NCBI GenBank assembly: GCA_030581615.1
Contig: JAKTTT010000049.1
Location: 84,945 to 148,944 of the forward strand
DNA: 64,000 bases
Source of the DNA: Alloascoidea africana
Taxonomy: Eukaryota > Ascomycota > Alloascoideomycetes > Alloascoideales > Alloascoideaceae
Direction of reading: 5' to 3'
How positions within the stretch are numbered: position 1 is the first letter of the stretch; each line of letters opens with the position of its first letter. The notes under the pieces are model-generated. The model saw only the letters and a program-made list of their open reading frames with translations. It ran no database searches and was not told the DNA's origin. Below, piece after piece: positions 22,303 through 33,190 of the stretch. Made by a program: the position numbers and the translations under genes.

Positions 22303-24023
22303 ACAAACACTGAGTGTTATTTCTGTGTTCAGCTTTCAAGAGCTTCTTCTGGTTAGCGTTGTGAGTCACTGCCAAATTCTTATCAGACAATCATTTCATT
22401 CGACCCAATTGCTTGTATACTAGACTTCAAGAAATCCAATCTTTTTGAATGATGCTCAGGAGGCAATTTTTTATCCCATCTGGAAATTATTCAAATAGTT
22501 CACTCACTCCATAATATGGATGGCTCATTAGCTGTTTCAATCTAATCTGTTCAAAACAGTTACTTGCTTTAACAATTCAGCCCCTAGCGAATGCTACTGC
22601 GGGGTATTTTCTTAATGAAAACCGGGACTCTTTCTACCTAGCCTTTTCTTTCATTTATGAATGGAATAAGGTCCAGGAAAAAGTCAATTCTTCTCTTAAG
22701 GAGGCCGAAAGCCGTGTGGAGAACAAAAATGACCGACAAGGAAGAATGCATTCATAGGTACGATAAAGAGTGAGAGGCGTTAACCTTTAACGGCCATGCA
22801 TAAGGTGCACTGAATAGTTTGTACGGTTGATTTCATTGCTAAAGTTGCCTATTTCAACTGAGTCTTGTTTTTCCACCCCACAACAACAAAGATGGCCGTT
22901 TACAGTGGAGTTGGGATAACCCCTCTAAATGACATTGGATTAAAAATTGCCCATTGGGACTCACCCTCTTCTGAAAATAGTTCTAACGAGGCTAGGATTG
23001 GTGTTGCTGTGGTGGAAAACACCAAGATCTCATTTGCGTTTTCTTTCAACCAATTTGGGAAATCTGGCATTATCAAGCGTCTAAAGAAAAATTTGCAAAC
23101 TCTACCAACACTATAAACATAAAGGGTTTTACATTACTATGGAGAAGAGAAACACCAAAGAAAAAAATGATTTATGCTCAAACGAATGTTTTTTTAGTTT
23201 CAAAACTCCTGAAACTGGAAAATCCATTTATTTCATTAGGGGGTTGAGTATATCTATATATAGCTGGCGAATCTAGGCTCGGAAAGTTTTTATTCTCTCC
23301 CCAACGTTCAAGTCCCCACTGAGTCTTGAAAACGTGGCTTGGCGATTATTAATCTCCATAGTCCATTTTGTTGTTAAAAAAAACACTCAATTGGCGCATA
23401 TCTTCCACTACTAACGCCATTCAAGAGAAAAGCCAAAAAAAAAAGAGTGTCTCAGGGGTCAAAAAGGACGGTGGAAAATTTAACCCATGCAATCTACCAA
23501 TTTTCAACATGAAATTTTCTGCAAGTTTTGAAAAGTCCATTGTGAATTGTCTTTTGTACCCCTAACTGAAAACTTCTTACTCAGAACCGTGGTCCATGGA
23601 CTCTCTCCTTCCCCGTATAACGTTAAGGTCGAGGACTGGAGTCTGAGCTTCCGCAGCCGAACATTCTAGACGTGCAATCGACCAGACGGTGTTACCCGGC
23701 CCACTACCGCAAAATGTTCCGTGATTAAAATATTTTTTCGCAGGGCCGATGACTTTGTTCTGCACGCCGCCGCACGATTCTGCATCGCTCTGCACATATC
23801 TGCAAGCGAAACGAGCTCTCGAGGGAGGATTTCCGCATGGGGACACCTTGCCGTTTGTCTTTTTTTTTCTTACCCCACAAACCAGTCTGGCCAAGTATAA
23901 AGCCGCTAAATTTCCCACAGCTCCTTGTCTTCTTCTTCTCTCTCTCTCGTATACTATTTTGCTTCACTTATACAGATTAATTATTAGTTCCCACCTTTCC
24001 ACTACTTTTGTTACACACAACAA
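22303..24023. other. Gene-free region and FGGY-kinase promoter
   Basis: 1.7 kb with no gene recognised. The open frames at 22865-23116 (plus) and 23577-23918 (minus) have no familiar content. The part at 23580-23860 is relatively GC-rich. A pyrimidine-rich tract (about 23925-23955) precedes the kinase ATG at 24024. Confidence 0.35.
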
Positions 24024-25766
24024 ATGGCTATTATTACAGAACCTATTGAGCGTCCACATTCCTACTTTGTCGGAGTAGATGTTGGAACGGGCTCAGCACG
24101 AGCTGCTTTGGTCGATAGCAACGGAGATATTGTTGCCCTTGCTGAGAAACCGATCGAACGTCACGAACTAATTCACAACCATATTACACAGTCCTCCACC
24201 CAAATATGGAACGCTATATGCTACTGCACAAACAAAGTTCTTCGCGAAGCAAGCGTAAACGTGGACCTAGTCAGAGGAATTGGATTTGACGCAACTTGCT
24301 CTTTGGTAGTTTTGGACGAAAACACGGACAAGCCGGTTGCTGTTGGTCCAAATTTTGAAGATCCCGACCAAAACATCATTTTATGGATGGACCACAGAGC
24401 TAGTCAGCAGACGGATGAGATTAATGCTACAGGATACAAGCTTCTGGAGTATGTTGGGGGCAAGATGTCCGTTGAGATGGAAATGCCCAAGATAAAGTGG
24501 CTAAAGGAGAACTTTCCTGCGGAAATCGATTTCAAAAACTGCAAGTTTTATGACCTTGCTGATTTTCTTACACACAGAGCCACTGGTTCAGAGGCCCGTT
24601 CAAACTGCTCCACTGTTTGCAAACAGGGATACGTTCCCATTGGCGTTGATGGCTCTGAACACGGCTGGAACAAAGATTTTTTACACGATATTGGACTCGA
24701 CGAATTGTGCGAAGATAACTTCCGTCGCTTAGGAGGCGTAAATGGAATAAACGGGAAATGGCTGTCTGCTGGCGACTTTGTGGGCAATCTCACCGAAAAA
24801 GCCGCCAGAGAGCTCGGCCTCCCCACGTCGGTTAAAGTCGGAAGTGGTGTCATCGACGCATACGCTGGCTGGATTGGCACTGTTGCTGCAAAGACCTCCA
24901 ACAGAGAAGCTGAAGATGAGTCCAGCGTCACTCAGTCGGTTGGCCGACTTGCTGCCGTTGCCGGAACCTCAACATGCCACATTGCGCTGTCTCCCCAGCC
25001 AATATTCGTTCCAGGCGTTTGGGGCCCTTATAGAGATGCCTTGATTCCCAAATACTGGCTTGCTGAGGGAGGCCAATCTGCCACAGGCGAGCTCCTAAGG
25101 TTTGTGTTGGAGTCTCACCCTGCCTACCGCGAACTCCAGGAACTATCTAAAAAACAGGGCATTTCCAAGTTTGAATGGCTAAACAACCGTTTGGAGGAGC
25201 TTCGAATTGAGCGCCAGGAGCCTACCATTGTTTCTCTTGCCAAGCACTTGTTCTTTTACGGAGATTTTCACGGAAATAGGTCTCCAATTGCCGATCCCAA
25301 CATGAAGGGCGCCGTAATCGGGCAAAACATGGACGTTTCTGTTGACAACCTTGCCCTTACATACCTCGGAGCTGTTGAATTTATCGGCCAACAAACAAGA
25401 CACATTGTTTCCACAATGAACCAGAGCGGACACAACATCACCTCGATTTACCTGTCTGGTGGCCAGTGCAGAAACCAGCTCCTTACCCGAATCATGTCCA
25501 ATGCCACCGGTCTGCCAGTTGTCATTCCCAAGTACATTGATGCAGCTGTCGTGTTTGGCGCAGCTCTCCTTGGCTCTAGAGCTGCAGACGAGAAGCTGAG
25601 CCTTTGGGACATTATGACAAAATTGACCGGCAAGGGATCAGAGATCACCCCAGAAAAGGACACATTTGATGTTAAATTGCTGAATGCCAAGTACCAAATC
25701 TTTTTGGATATGGCTAAGAAACAACAAGAGTATCGTGCTCTGGTTGATGGTGTCATTGGTAATTAG
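24024..25766 (+). CDS. FGGY-family pentulose kinase (D-ribulokinase type, YDR109C/FGGY-like)
   Basis: 580 residues, single exon. FGGY kinases phosphorylate sugars and polyols with ATP; this subgroup (human FGGY, yeast YDR109C, bacterial ribulokinases) acts on ribulose or xylulose. The N-terminal domain opens with YFVGVDVGTGSARAALVD (phosphate-1 loop). Then come GIGFDATCSLVVLD and WMDHRA, the sugar-binding strand typical of the ribulokinase subgroup. The C-terminal ATPase half has AVAGTSTCH, and IYLSGGQCRNQLLTRIMSN near residue 475, then an adenosine-motif stretch, AAVVFGAALLGS. It is shorter than S. cerevisiae YDR109C (715) because that protein carries insertions. It is cytosolic by lack of targeting signals. 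The exact substrate is inferred from subgroup only. Confidence 0.9.
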   Translation: MAIITEPIERPHSYFVGVDVGTGSARAALVDSNGDIVALAEKPIERHELIHNHITQSSTQIWNAICYCTNKVLREASVNVDLVRGIGFDATCSLVVLDENTDKPVAVGPNFEDPDQNIILWMDHRASQQTDEINATGYKLLEYVGGKMSVEMEMPKIKWLKENFPAEIDFKNCKFYDLADFLTHRATGSEARSNCSTVCKQGYVPIGVDGSEHGWNKDFLHDIGLDELCEDNFRRLGGVNGINGKWLSAGDFVGNLTEKAARELGLPTSVKVGSGVIDAYAGWIGTVAAKTSNREAEDESSVTQSVGRLAAVAGTSTCHIALSPQPIFVPGVWGPYRDALIPKYWLAEGGQSATGELLRFVLESHPAYRELQELSKKQGISKFEWLNNRLEELRIERQEPTIVSLAKHLFFYGDFHGNRSPIADPNMKGAVIGQNMDVSVDNLALTYLGAVEFIGQQTRHIVSTMNQSGHNITSIYLSGGQCRNQLLTRIMSNATGLPVVIPKYIDAAVVFGAALLGSRAADEKLSLWDIMTKLTGKGSEITPEKDTFDVKLLNAKYQIFLDMAKKQQEYRALVDGVIGN

Positions 25767-26969
25767 ACCCCTCGCACTACTCACAACTGACATTTATTAT
25801 TTTACTTGAAAACGGAAATGGATATGATGTAAATTGACATTTTCTGCCTGTCTTTTTTTTTTTTTTCTTTTTGGCATTTTTAATGACTCTTTTCTGTCTT
25901 GATATACACATTGATTTTGATACTGGATATGTCACATAAGTTTGCAATTGGCTTTTTTTCATTCACATTATTGTTATACTACTACATGAATTTGGATACT
26001 AGTAGAGATAAAACCTAATACAATCATTAATCTCATTGACCACAATGTGTATGAAGTAGTGTGCGACACCTAGACAACGTTTGGAACAATGTAGCACCAT
26101 TCCTAGACAGGTCGGTTTTGTGTATCAACCAGAACCTCTTGCCGGTGTCCCAAATAGGGAAGAACAAAAATACACAAAGCTTAGAAGACCCCCTACAGCC
26201 GCCTCGTATCGGTAGGGGGCCGCAGCTTAACAGACCACTCCCAGCAGAAGCCCACTCTGAGGAACCCCACGACACCTTTGACAAACGGCTAGCGATGTCA
26301 AACACATGTTCGCTACTCATTAGCACGCGATCTCTCGGCTAAACAGCCCCGTCTGGCTTTTTCGACACTGTTGTCCGGGGCGTTCGCGGCGGTAGCGTGC
26401 AAACCTTATCCGACACGCGACGTATCTCGGAAAAGACGAGTTTTTACGACGCGCGCCGGCCCCCGAGAAACATTCCAATTTTAGACGCCCCACCCCCTAC
26501 AACTCCAAGTCCTCATCTTCCTTCTCACGAACCAGACAAGCACCTCACCGTCACAGCCAGATCTCCAGGCCCCCCGACCGAAGTGGCCCCCTCTGCTTGC
26601 TAATATCCGACCACACGCTGTATTCCCTGCGTGCGCAGTTCTCTCCTGCTGTCTGTTTTCCCCGTGTCAAATTTTCTTGTTTGTCAACAGCCGGCTGTTG
26701 TGAAGAGTGAGCATCCACCAAAAACCGAATCAACGAGTACTGTGAGATAGCTAACATTGGGAAAGTTATTTTAATTACACCTTGGAAGCATAATACTTTG
26801 GCTTTTTGTAGGATTTTGTCAGCTACGAGTGCTTCATTACCTCCAGACCCAAATCTCTTCTCAAACTACGGCTTTCACCGACAATAACCAAAACTTGATC
26901 TTCTCCTATCGAAAATCATAACCTGCATTTCTTTTCTCATATCTTTTCCTTCTCATAATCACCTCAGAT
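25767..26969. other. Intergenic region, RAX2 promoter
   Basis: 1.2 kb. The left part is AT-rich 3' flank of the kinase gene. The right part, about 26120-26600, is GC-rich and holds two CACGCGA sites (26324-26330 and 26414-26420) and a GACGCGCGCC stretch near 26448. No gene recognised. Confidence 0.4.
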
Positions 26970-29900
26970 ATGGTGAAATCTCGACACGCTTCAAAAACCA
27001 TACTATCTCTCCTGGGAACTCTAAGTCTCCTTGGCTCAACTCCGACCGCAGAAGCGGCACTGGACTTGTCAATACAGTCCATATCTCAACCAGATGTTCA
27101 ATTGGACAGTCTAGGTCATCTCTACATTCTCGGCGATTTCGACGGTGCTTCTGTTTATCGGTATCATGGCCAGGAGAATTTTACCTACTCGGAGGTAAAA
27201 GGGACCGAAGATTCCACAACAACGCAGGACGATATAATACTGCAGTTTAAGAATTTAACGGCTTTCTCGCGAATAGGATCCTCGGATGGATCAATCAGTT
27301 CAACTTGCCAGATCTCAAATACGGTTTTTTTGGGAGGCACATTTTCTTCAATCGGACCAACCAAAGATTTGAATGGTCTAGCGCAGCTGGACTTGGAAAC
27401 GGGCCAGATCTCCTCGTTACGCTCCAAGAACACAGACGAAGAACTCAACAACTTTACCGTGCAGAAAGTTTCTGCGCTTTACTGTGATGAAACTGATGAT
27501 TTGGTTTATATCGGAGGAGATCTCCATTTCAACGGAGCATATGGAGGAATTGTTTACAACAAAAAGGCAGAAAAACTGGAGAACTTGCCATTTTTGGGAT
27601 TTGGCGACCATAGTGTGGTTAACTCCATTGTTAAAGTGCCAAACACTAATGAGAATTCCAAATCCTCCTTTATCTTTAGTGGTTATTTTTCTACTCTTGG
27701 TAATTCCTCACTGTTGGAAACTACAGTCTATACCGATGGAGAAGGAAACTCGGTCACTTCCAGCGGATCAAGCAATGACAATGGCAAGAAAGACCAATCT
27801 ATAGCAGATTACGACCAGATGATCAATCTTAGCCAAGGAACATTTGAATATACTGCTGGAAATGGAGACGGTTTGCTTTGTCCACTTGCTACAAACTGGA
27901 TCTTACCTGACAACTCTGTGGCAACCTGGCAGATCAACAACCCTTACTACTTTACTCCTTCCAAAATTAGGTTTTACAATTTGCCAACTAATCAGAATGG
28001 AAATGGTGCGAGCCTTGTTCGGTTCACTGCTTTTCCATTAAATGGCATTCTTAATTTGACTTACATTGATCTCGAAACAGGAACTAGAAAGAACTGTGAT
28101 GCCTACTGTCCATTGTACAGCTCTCAACAGTTGGCAGAAGCAGCCGGTTCGCTGAACGATACAACCCGTGCTTCATATCAATCTAATGCTTTGGGGTGGA
28201 GCGCAGACTTTCAAGAGTTTGAGTTTGTCAATAATGTCAGTATGAATTCTTTCCAGGTATATTTACTCGGACAATACGGAAACGCAGCTGGACTCAGTGG
28301 AATTGAAGTTTTCCAGAGAGATATTGCAACATACGCAGACAATGGCTTGAATAAGCTACCTGCCTGTAACGCTAGAGGAGAGGGGGAACAATCTTCTTCC
28401 AGCTCCACTTCAGGTGGAGAATGGAAGTCACCAACATTGATTTCTGGAGCCACTGCAACTTATTTATCCAGCAGCGTGGGGGTGTCAGGCGATGGAGCTG
28501 TCGCTGATCAACTTTCAGTTACTTTCCATCCAAATATAACCCAGTCAGGTAACTATTCTATTCAAGTTTACACTCCTGGTTGTGCTGAAGATAATTCGTG
28601 TGATTCAAGAGGCATTACTTCAGTTCAGCTCAAATCTGGCGACTACACTTACGACAACGTATCAACTTCAACAATTTTCCAAACGAACGTAAACGAAAAG
28701 TATGATACTGTATACGAAGGATACATTCACGTTAAACGTGGCGATACCGCACAAATTGTTCTGAGTGCCCAGGGTCTTTCGGCAGGCCAGAGTAGCTCAA
28801 CGTTGACAATGGTTGCAGATAAAATTGTTGTTAACATCCTCTCACTTGATTTTTCCGATGACGAAGAGACCTTACATGTCAGCTTGAATGGCCTTTTTGA
28901 GTACAACTTGGGTAATTTCAGCACCTGGAGCTCAAACCATTCTTTCGTTCCTGTTGGAAACACAACATTGAATACTCTTTTTGAGGATGTTGATACAAAT
29001 GTTACTGTAAATTCTGTGGTCTTGGATCATTCTGATTTGTATGTGCTTGGAGATTTTTCCTCCAAGAATGGTAAAAATGTGGTCAAGGTCGAAAAATACT
29101 CTTACAGCAACGACAACTCTGAATTATCCGGTACCCCTCAAGCCATTTCATCTTCCGGGTTGAACGGAGTAGTTTCGAATGGCTTGGTTGTCAACGGTTC
29201 TCTCATTATTAGTGGCGACTTTTCTGCTACCGGCGACGGTTCTACTCAGCTTTCTAAAGTAGCTAATTATTCCTTGAGTAGCAACAAATGGGTTGGGTTT
29301 GAATCTGGAATTGATTTCCAAAGTTCCGATATCACGCCAATTACGTTCGATAAAACTGATTGTTTGGTCTTTTCAACTTTTAACGAAAGTGCAGTTTGGA
29401 TCATTGATGAAGGTAAATTTTTGCAAGATTCTAACAAAACATTTGGCCTCGATGCAAGAATCTCATCCTTTCTCCCTAACCCCAAAGGCAACTATACTTT
29501 GCTGAATGGAAAGGTTTTGTACGACGATGTTAGGCAATCGGGAATGTTACTTTTGGATAATGGCTTGGACACTTTAACCTCGCCGGCAAAGTTTCAACTA
29601 AAGAAAAATTCAAAGGACACGAGCGGTTTCTTTTCAACAGGTTGGTACGTGAACAATACTCTTTCAGTTATCGGAGGCCAATTCACCACATCGAATAATA
29701 TCCAGAATGTGTTGTTCGTGACCAATAAGACAACTCTTGGCGTCTCCAGCCTTAAATGGAGCGGTGAAAATTCTACAGTAAAGGCCTTGGCCACAAGCAA
29801 CAATATGCTCTACGTTGGCGGTGAACTGAGCGCTTCTCCTGACAGTGAAAGCTCATCGCAGTTAAGCGGACTTTTCTTTTACGATATGAATGCGAACAAA

Positions 29901-30914
29901 CTTGTAGATACCCAACCACCTGGTGTTTTCGGTTCCAAGGCAACTGTGAATGCACTTGAAATTCACAAGGCTTCTAACAATTTAGTTGTGGCTGGAAATT
30001 TCGATCAGGTTGGAAGTCTATCTTGCCCCTCTTTCTGTCTTTATAGTCTTGACGACCAGCGATGGAACAGTCCAGCTCAGTCTGATTTACTTTCAGGAAC
30101 TGTTAATTCAATGACTTTCCTGAGTTCTAACACTCTACTCTTGGCTGGAGATTTGGTGGTTAGTGGGAACTCTACGTACTTTGTAGAGTACGATTTCAAA
30201 GCAAAGGATTATACTCCTAGAGTCGGCCTATCTTCTGGCTTGCCTGGCCCTGTTTCCAATTTTGCATTGTCAGAGTCAGACTTAGATAACAGCCAGATCT
30301 ATGCAATTGGCGAGCTTTCAGACGGGAAAGGTCAGTATGTTGCGGCTTGGAACGGAACCCAATGGAGCAGATACGATTCAGGTTTGTTAAATGGAACTGT
30401 TGTTTCAGATTTGGCTTTGTTAGAAACCACTTCTGAGGGTACTGGAAATGCAACTACGGCATTGGCGAAGCATGGGAATGTTTTGCTAATCACCGGACAG
30501 TTGGAGTTAGAAGATTATGGAAGTTCTTCCAGTGCTTTCTTTGATGGATCATCTTGGACGCCATATGTAATGACGACGTTATCATCATCAGACGACAATA
30601 ATGTTTCAGATGGTTCCATAACTACCATGTTCAACTCCCTAAATTCAAAAACGTTACGAAACGGCAAGAATGGATCCTCGAAAATGCGCCGTGGGTATGT
30701 TGTTTTAATTGCTCTAGCAATTTCCCTCGGCTTAATGTTCTTGCTTATTGGAATTGGCGCCTTGTATTCATATGTTGAAAAGAGACGAAAGGGATATAGA
30801 CCAATGACCAGTCGGATCTCAGAGCAAGAGATGGCAGAAACCGTCCCCCCAGACACGTTGTTTGGATCATTAGATCAGTATAAGAACGCAAGGGCTCATG
30901 GTAAAGCAGATTAA
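26970..30914 (+). CDS. RAX2: RAX2-like type I membrane protein (bud-site/polarity landmark)
   Basis: 1314 residues, single exon. In yeasts Rax2 marks old division sites and works with Rax1 in bipolar budding; in filamentous species it affects hyphal growth direction. There is an N-terminal signal peptide (hydrophobic about 10-30, ending near TAEAA). A very long extracellular part follows, with many NxS/T sites and repeated segments of the type LYVGGxF / LYVLGDF / LLLAGDL, the beta-propeller-like (kelch-type) units of this family. One membrane span lies near residue 1250 (YVVLIALAISLGLMFLLIGIG). The short cytosolic tail is basic (EKRRKGYRPM). Length is close to S. cerevisiae Rax2 (1220). The overall plan is diagnostic. 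Confidence 0.9.
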   Translation: MVKSRHASKTILSLLGTLSLLGSTPTAEAALDLSIQSISQPDVQLDSLGHLYILGDFDGASVYRYHGQENFTYSEVKGTEDSTTTQDDIILQFKNLTAFSRIGSSDGSISSTCQISNTVFLGGTFSSIGPTKDLNGLAQLDLETGQISSLRSKNTDEELNNFTVQKVSALYCDETDDLVYIGGDLHFNGAYGGIVYNKKAEKLENLPFLGFGDHSVVNSIVKVPNTNENSKSSFIFSGYFSTLGNSSLLETTVYTDGEGNSVTSSGSSNDNGKKDQSIADYDQMINLSQGTFEYTAGNGDGLLCPLATNWILPDNSVATWQINNPYYFTPSKIRFYNLPTNQNGNGASLVRFTAFPLNGILNLTYIDLETGTRKNCDAYCPLYSSQQLAEAAGSLNDTTRASYQSNALGWSADFQEFEFVNNVSMNSFQVYLLGQYGNAAGLSGIEVFQRDIATYADNGLNKLPACNARGEGEQSSSSSTSGGEWKSPTLISGATATYLSSSVGVSGDGAVADQLSVTFHPNITQSGNYSIQVYTPGCAEDNSCDSRGITSVQLKSGDYTYDNVSTSTIFQTNVNEKYDTVYEGYIHVKRGDTAQIVLSAQGLSAGQSSSTLTMVADKIVVNILSLDFSDDEETLHVSLNGLFEYNLGNFSTWSSNHSFVPVGNTTLNTLFEDVDTNVTVNSVVLDHSDLYVLGDFSSKNGKNVVKVEKYSYSNDNSELSGTPQAISSSGLNGVVSNGLVVNGSLIISGDFSATGDGSTQLSKVANYSLSSNKWVGFESGIDFQSSDITPITFDKTDCLVFSTFNESAVWIIDEGKFLQDSNKTFGLDARISSFLPNPKGNYTLLNGKVLYDDVRQSGMLLLDNGLDTLTSPAKFQLKKNSKDTSGFFSTGWYVNNTLSVIGGQFTTSNNIQNVLFVTNKTTLGVSSLKWSGENSTVKALATSNNMLYVGGELSASPDSESSSQLSGLFFYDMNANKLVDTQPPGVFGSKATVNALEIHKASNNLVVAGNFDQVGSLSCPSFCLYSLDDQRWNSPAQSDLLSGTVNSMTFLSSNTLLLAGDLVVSGNSTYFVEYDFKAKDYTPRVGLSSGLPGPVSNFALSESDLDNSQIYAIGELSDGKGQYVAAWNGTQWSRYDSGLLNGTVVSDLALLETTSEGTGNATTALAKHGNVLLITGQLELEDYGSSSSAFFDGSSWTPYVMTTLSSSDDNNVSDGSITTMFNSLNSKTLRNGKNGSSKMRRGYVVLIALAISLGLMFLLIGIGALYSYVEKRRKGYRPMTSRISEQEMAETVPPDTLFGSLDQYKNARAHGKAD

Positions 30915-31257
30915 AAAAAAAAGCTCTTTGAAATTTTGGCATAACTTTTCACCATTTTTGAACGTTGAAGTTTTTTTGTTCGTTTGACTGTTTGTTTGCT
31001 TGTGTCGTTCCTCTGCAGCGCTGTAACTGTAAAGATTCTCTTTCCTGTTGATATCTCTTTTGCCTTTTTGTCTTATTTTTTATTTATCGTGGACTTTCTA
31101 AAAATTGACACTTTTTACTATGCAGTTTTTGTTTTTTTAATCGATACTAGTGAGTAAATAATTTATTAAAGACGCTTATTAATCAATTAACTTTCATTCT
31201 ATAAATGTGCCTTTCCTCTACACACATTCTTTATTAATAGTCCTTGATCACATTGTC
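30915..31257. other. Convergent 3' flanks of RAX2 and the YeeE gene
   Basis: T-rich 340 bp with an A-run just after the RAX2 stop. No gene seen. Confidence 0.4.
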
Positions 31258-32316
31258 TCAGTTCATAAAAGTGGCCAAATAATAGCCCGAGAGGAAACTA
31301 GAAACCCAGGTCACCCCTCTATAGGTGTTGAAGAATAAACTAAGCCAACCAGGTCCAGGACAAACTCCCATTAAACCCCATCCAAGTCCAAAAATTGCAT
31401 TGCCCATAAGGAATTTAGGATCAGAGACGACATTTGACCAGTTAAGGTCGTATGAATCCGCAATGAGAGGTTTATCAGCTGATGGCGTGGGCTTTGAATC
31501 TTTCTCATCGGACTTTTTTGGTTCTGGTTGTTGAGGTATCAACTGTTTCCACAAAAGCGCATTAGGAATAACTGCAAAGAGAACGATTAGAGCCAATGAA
31601 GGATCAAACTTTTCCAACTGTGCAAATGCCAAAAAGCCTTGCGTTTTGGCTGGTGATCCCATTCCGCTGACCAGTAGACCGAGGCCAAAGTAGAAACCTG
31701 CAAATAGTCCATTGATCAACTGGAGAGCCTTTTTCACACAACCTTTCTTTGAACATTCCTTTTCGCTTCTACAGAGCAAAGCCTTTGACAACAGGGGAAG
31801 ACCTAAATAACCAATTCCGTAACCAATTCCCAGCAGGGATAGAAGCATGGTTTTATTGGCGTTGAATACTTTAAAAGCAGGGTCATAATTGATACAGGCC
31901 CCTCCGGGGCATGTTGAACCAAGTTTGAAAACGTTAACAACAGCAGCAGCGACAGAAAAGAAAACAGAAGTTGCAACAAGACTTCGGACCCGAAGTCTAG
32001 ATAGTCCGGCCAGCATATGTCCACTTGTGCAACCGCACCCCCATTTTGTTCCGAAGCCTACTAAGAAACTAGAAGCATAGAACAGAGTAGAGCTGACCGC
32101 GCCGTAGGTGGGTATAAAATCTGGTAAGAGGTACTTTGTAAGTAGCGAAGAAAGTCCTAGCCCAACAAGAATAGGGATATTATTGAGAGACGGCGATTTG
32201 AAGGCTCCGGATATTAAAGAGGAGAATCCGATTATTTTACCGGAATGCTTGACATAAGAGGTTGTTGCCAACTGAATATACAGGGCACCAATTGCAGTTT
32301 CTGCTATAGTGAACAT
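31258..32316 (-). CDS. YeeE/YedE-family sulfur (thiosulfate) transporter
   Basis: 352 residues from the first ATG (32316); the open frame runs to 32388 but without an ATG. The family imports thiosulfate or sulfur compounds across membranes; bacterial YeeE has been shown to carry thiosulfate. There are about nine hydrophobic segments. Both family signature loops are present: FGTKWGCGCTSGHMLAGLSR near residue 85, with paired Cys, and GNAIFGLGWGLMGVCPGPGW near residue 315, also with a Cys. A charged hydrophilic loop (QQPEPKKSDEKDS..) separates the last two halves. Its promoter carries TCACGTGA and TGTGGC, sites of the yeast sulfur regulon. Sulfur transport is family knowledge; the exact substrate is unknown. 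Confidence 0.88.
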   Translation of the reverse strand: MFTIAETAIGALYIQLATTSYVKHSGKIIGFSSLISGAFKSPSLNNIPILVGLGLSSLLTKYLLPDFIPTYGAVSSTLFYASSFLVGFGTKWGCGCTSGHMLAGLSRLRVRSLVATSVFFSVAAAVVNVFKLGSTCPGGACINYDPAFKVFNANKTMLLSLLGIGYGIGYLGLPLLSKALLCRSEKECSKKGCVKKALQLINGLFAGFYFGLGLLVSGMGSPAKTQGFLAFAQLEKFDPSLALIVLFAVIPNALLWKQLIPQQPEPKKSDEKDSKPTPSADKPLIADSYDLNWSNVVSDPKFLMGNAIFGLGWGLMGVCPGPGWLSLFFNTYRGVTWVSSFLSGYYLATFMN

Positions 32317-32451
32317 TGAGGAAGTGCAGATCTGTGATTGCAAAACAAGAGGGAACGATTTCGTGACTCTTAAATACTTTGCAATCAACAGGATTTAATC
32401 TTGGCACGATCTGGCATCCGCAAAGTCCGCTGAGTGAAAAGGGTCCAGAAC

Positions 32452-32522
32452 GCCACACCTGGCCAGGCACTAGCCACCCAACTAAGGCTTAGCAATAGGG
32501 CGGGTAAACATCTTTCACGTGA
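32452..32522 (-). promoter_or_regulatory. Cbf1 and Met31/32-type sites between the YeeE and complex I genes
   Basis: A perfect palindrome TCACGTGA lies at 32515-32522, and TGTGGC (GCCACA on the plus strand) at 32452-32457. In S. cerevisiae these two cores mark Met4-dependent sulfur genes. They lie about 140-205 bp upstream of the YeeE ATG. The palindrome is also 96 bp upstream of the complex I gene, and Cbf1 sites also occur at respiratory genes in other yeasts, so the target is shared or open. Confidence 0.5.
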
Positions 32523-32617
32523 CGTTTTCGGACCAATCATGTGGAACCCGTTAGTGTGTTATCCTCACCATCGGCAATTTCAGAAATCTTTGAACAAGAA
32601 AGCCAACAGTAGTAAAA

Positions 32618-32879
32618 ATGGCAAACCAACAACCACATGATCCTTGGGCAAGGAGGTATGCGCATTTGTTATGACATAGAAGAGGAGCAGTGTTTTTGGA
32701 GGAAATGAATCACATGCTAACGAGATGGAACAAAATATAGAGAAGCATGGCGATACAGAGGACCTTTCACTCGATATAACAGGTTCAAAGGTGCTCTACC
32801 AGGATTCGGAATTGCATCAGTTGCCTTTGTGATATATGTTGCTGCTGAGAAGTTTATATTCCCTCCAAGCCATCACTAA
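32618..32879 (+). CDS. Mitochondrial complex I subunit B12 (NDUFB3-like), two exons
   Basis: Exons 32618-32655 and 32741-32879 give 58 residues. The 85-nt intron has a GTATGC donor and a GCTAAC branch site. The spliced protein reads DPWARREAWRYRGPF, then NRFKGALPGFGIASVAF and one hydrophobic span before a short tail. This is the compact plan of the B12/NDUFB3 accessory subunit of NADH:ubiquinone oxidoreductase, where DPWxxREAWR and NRFKGxxPGFG are the conserved blocks. It is an inner-membrane protein of the complex I membrane arm. It is too short and too split to show up as a long open frame. Its presence implies the organism has complex I. Confidence 0.92.
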
Positions 32880-33190
32880 GAGATTCTATCCCGTTTTGTG
32901 TATCTATCAACTACGCAACCCCAAGGTGAAGACTAGGACCAGACATGCTATAGATGAACTGTGAAACCAACGCTTGAAGTATATAGCCAATAATATTACT
33001 GCATTGAAATATACCACGAGCATATGCTATAACTCAGTCCCTAATTCATAATTTGTGCCAAAGATCAAGTTTTACGCCGAGAAAAGAAGCTAGCATTAAT
33101 TGCACGATACTCACAAAGTAAAGACATAATTTTATTTACAATCTGCCCTTTTGTTTTCTTTCTAAGCTATAGACAATAATCCTCCATCAG

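Noticed and set aside
23577-23918. 113-codon minus-strand ORF upstream of the kinase gene
   Set aside because: Cys/Arg-rich nonsense-like content in a GC-rich promoter region; no family or splice partner.
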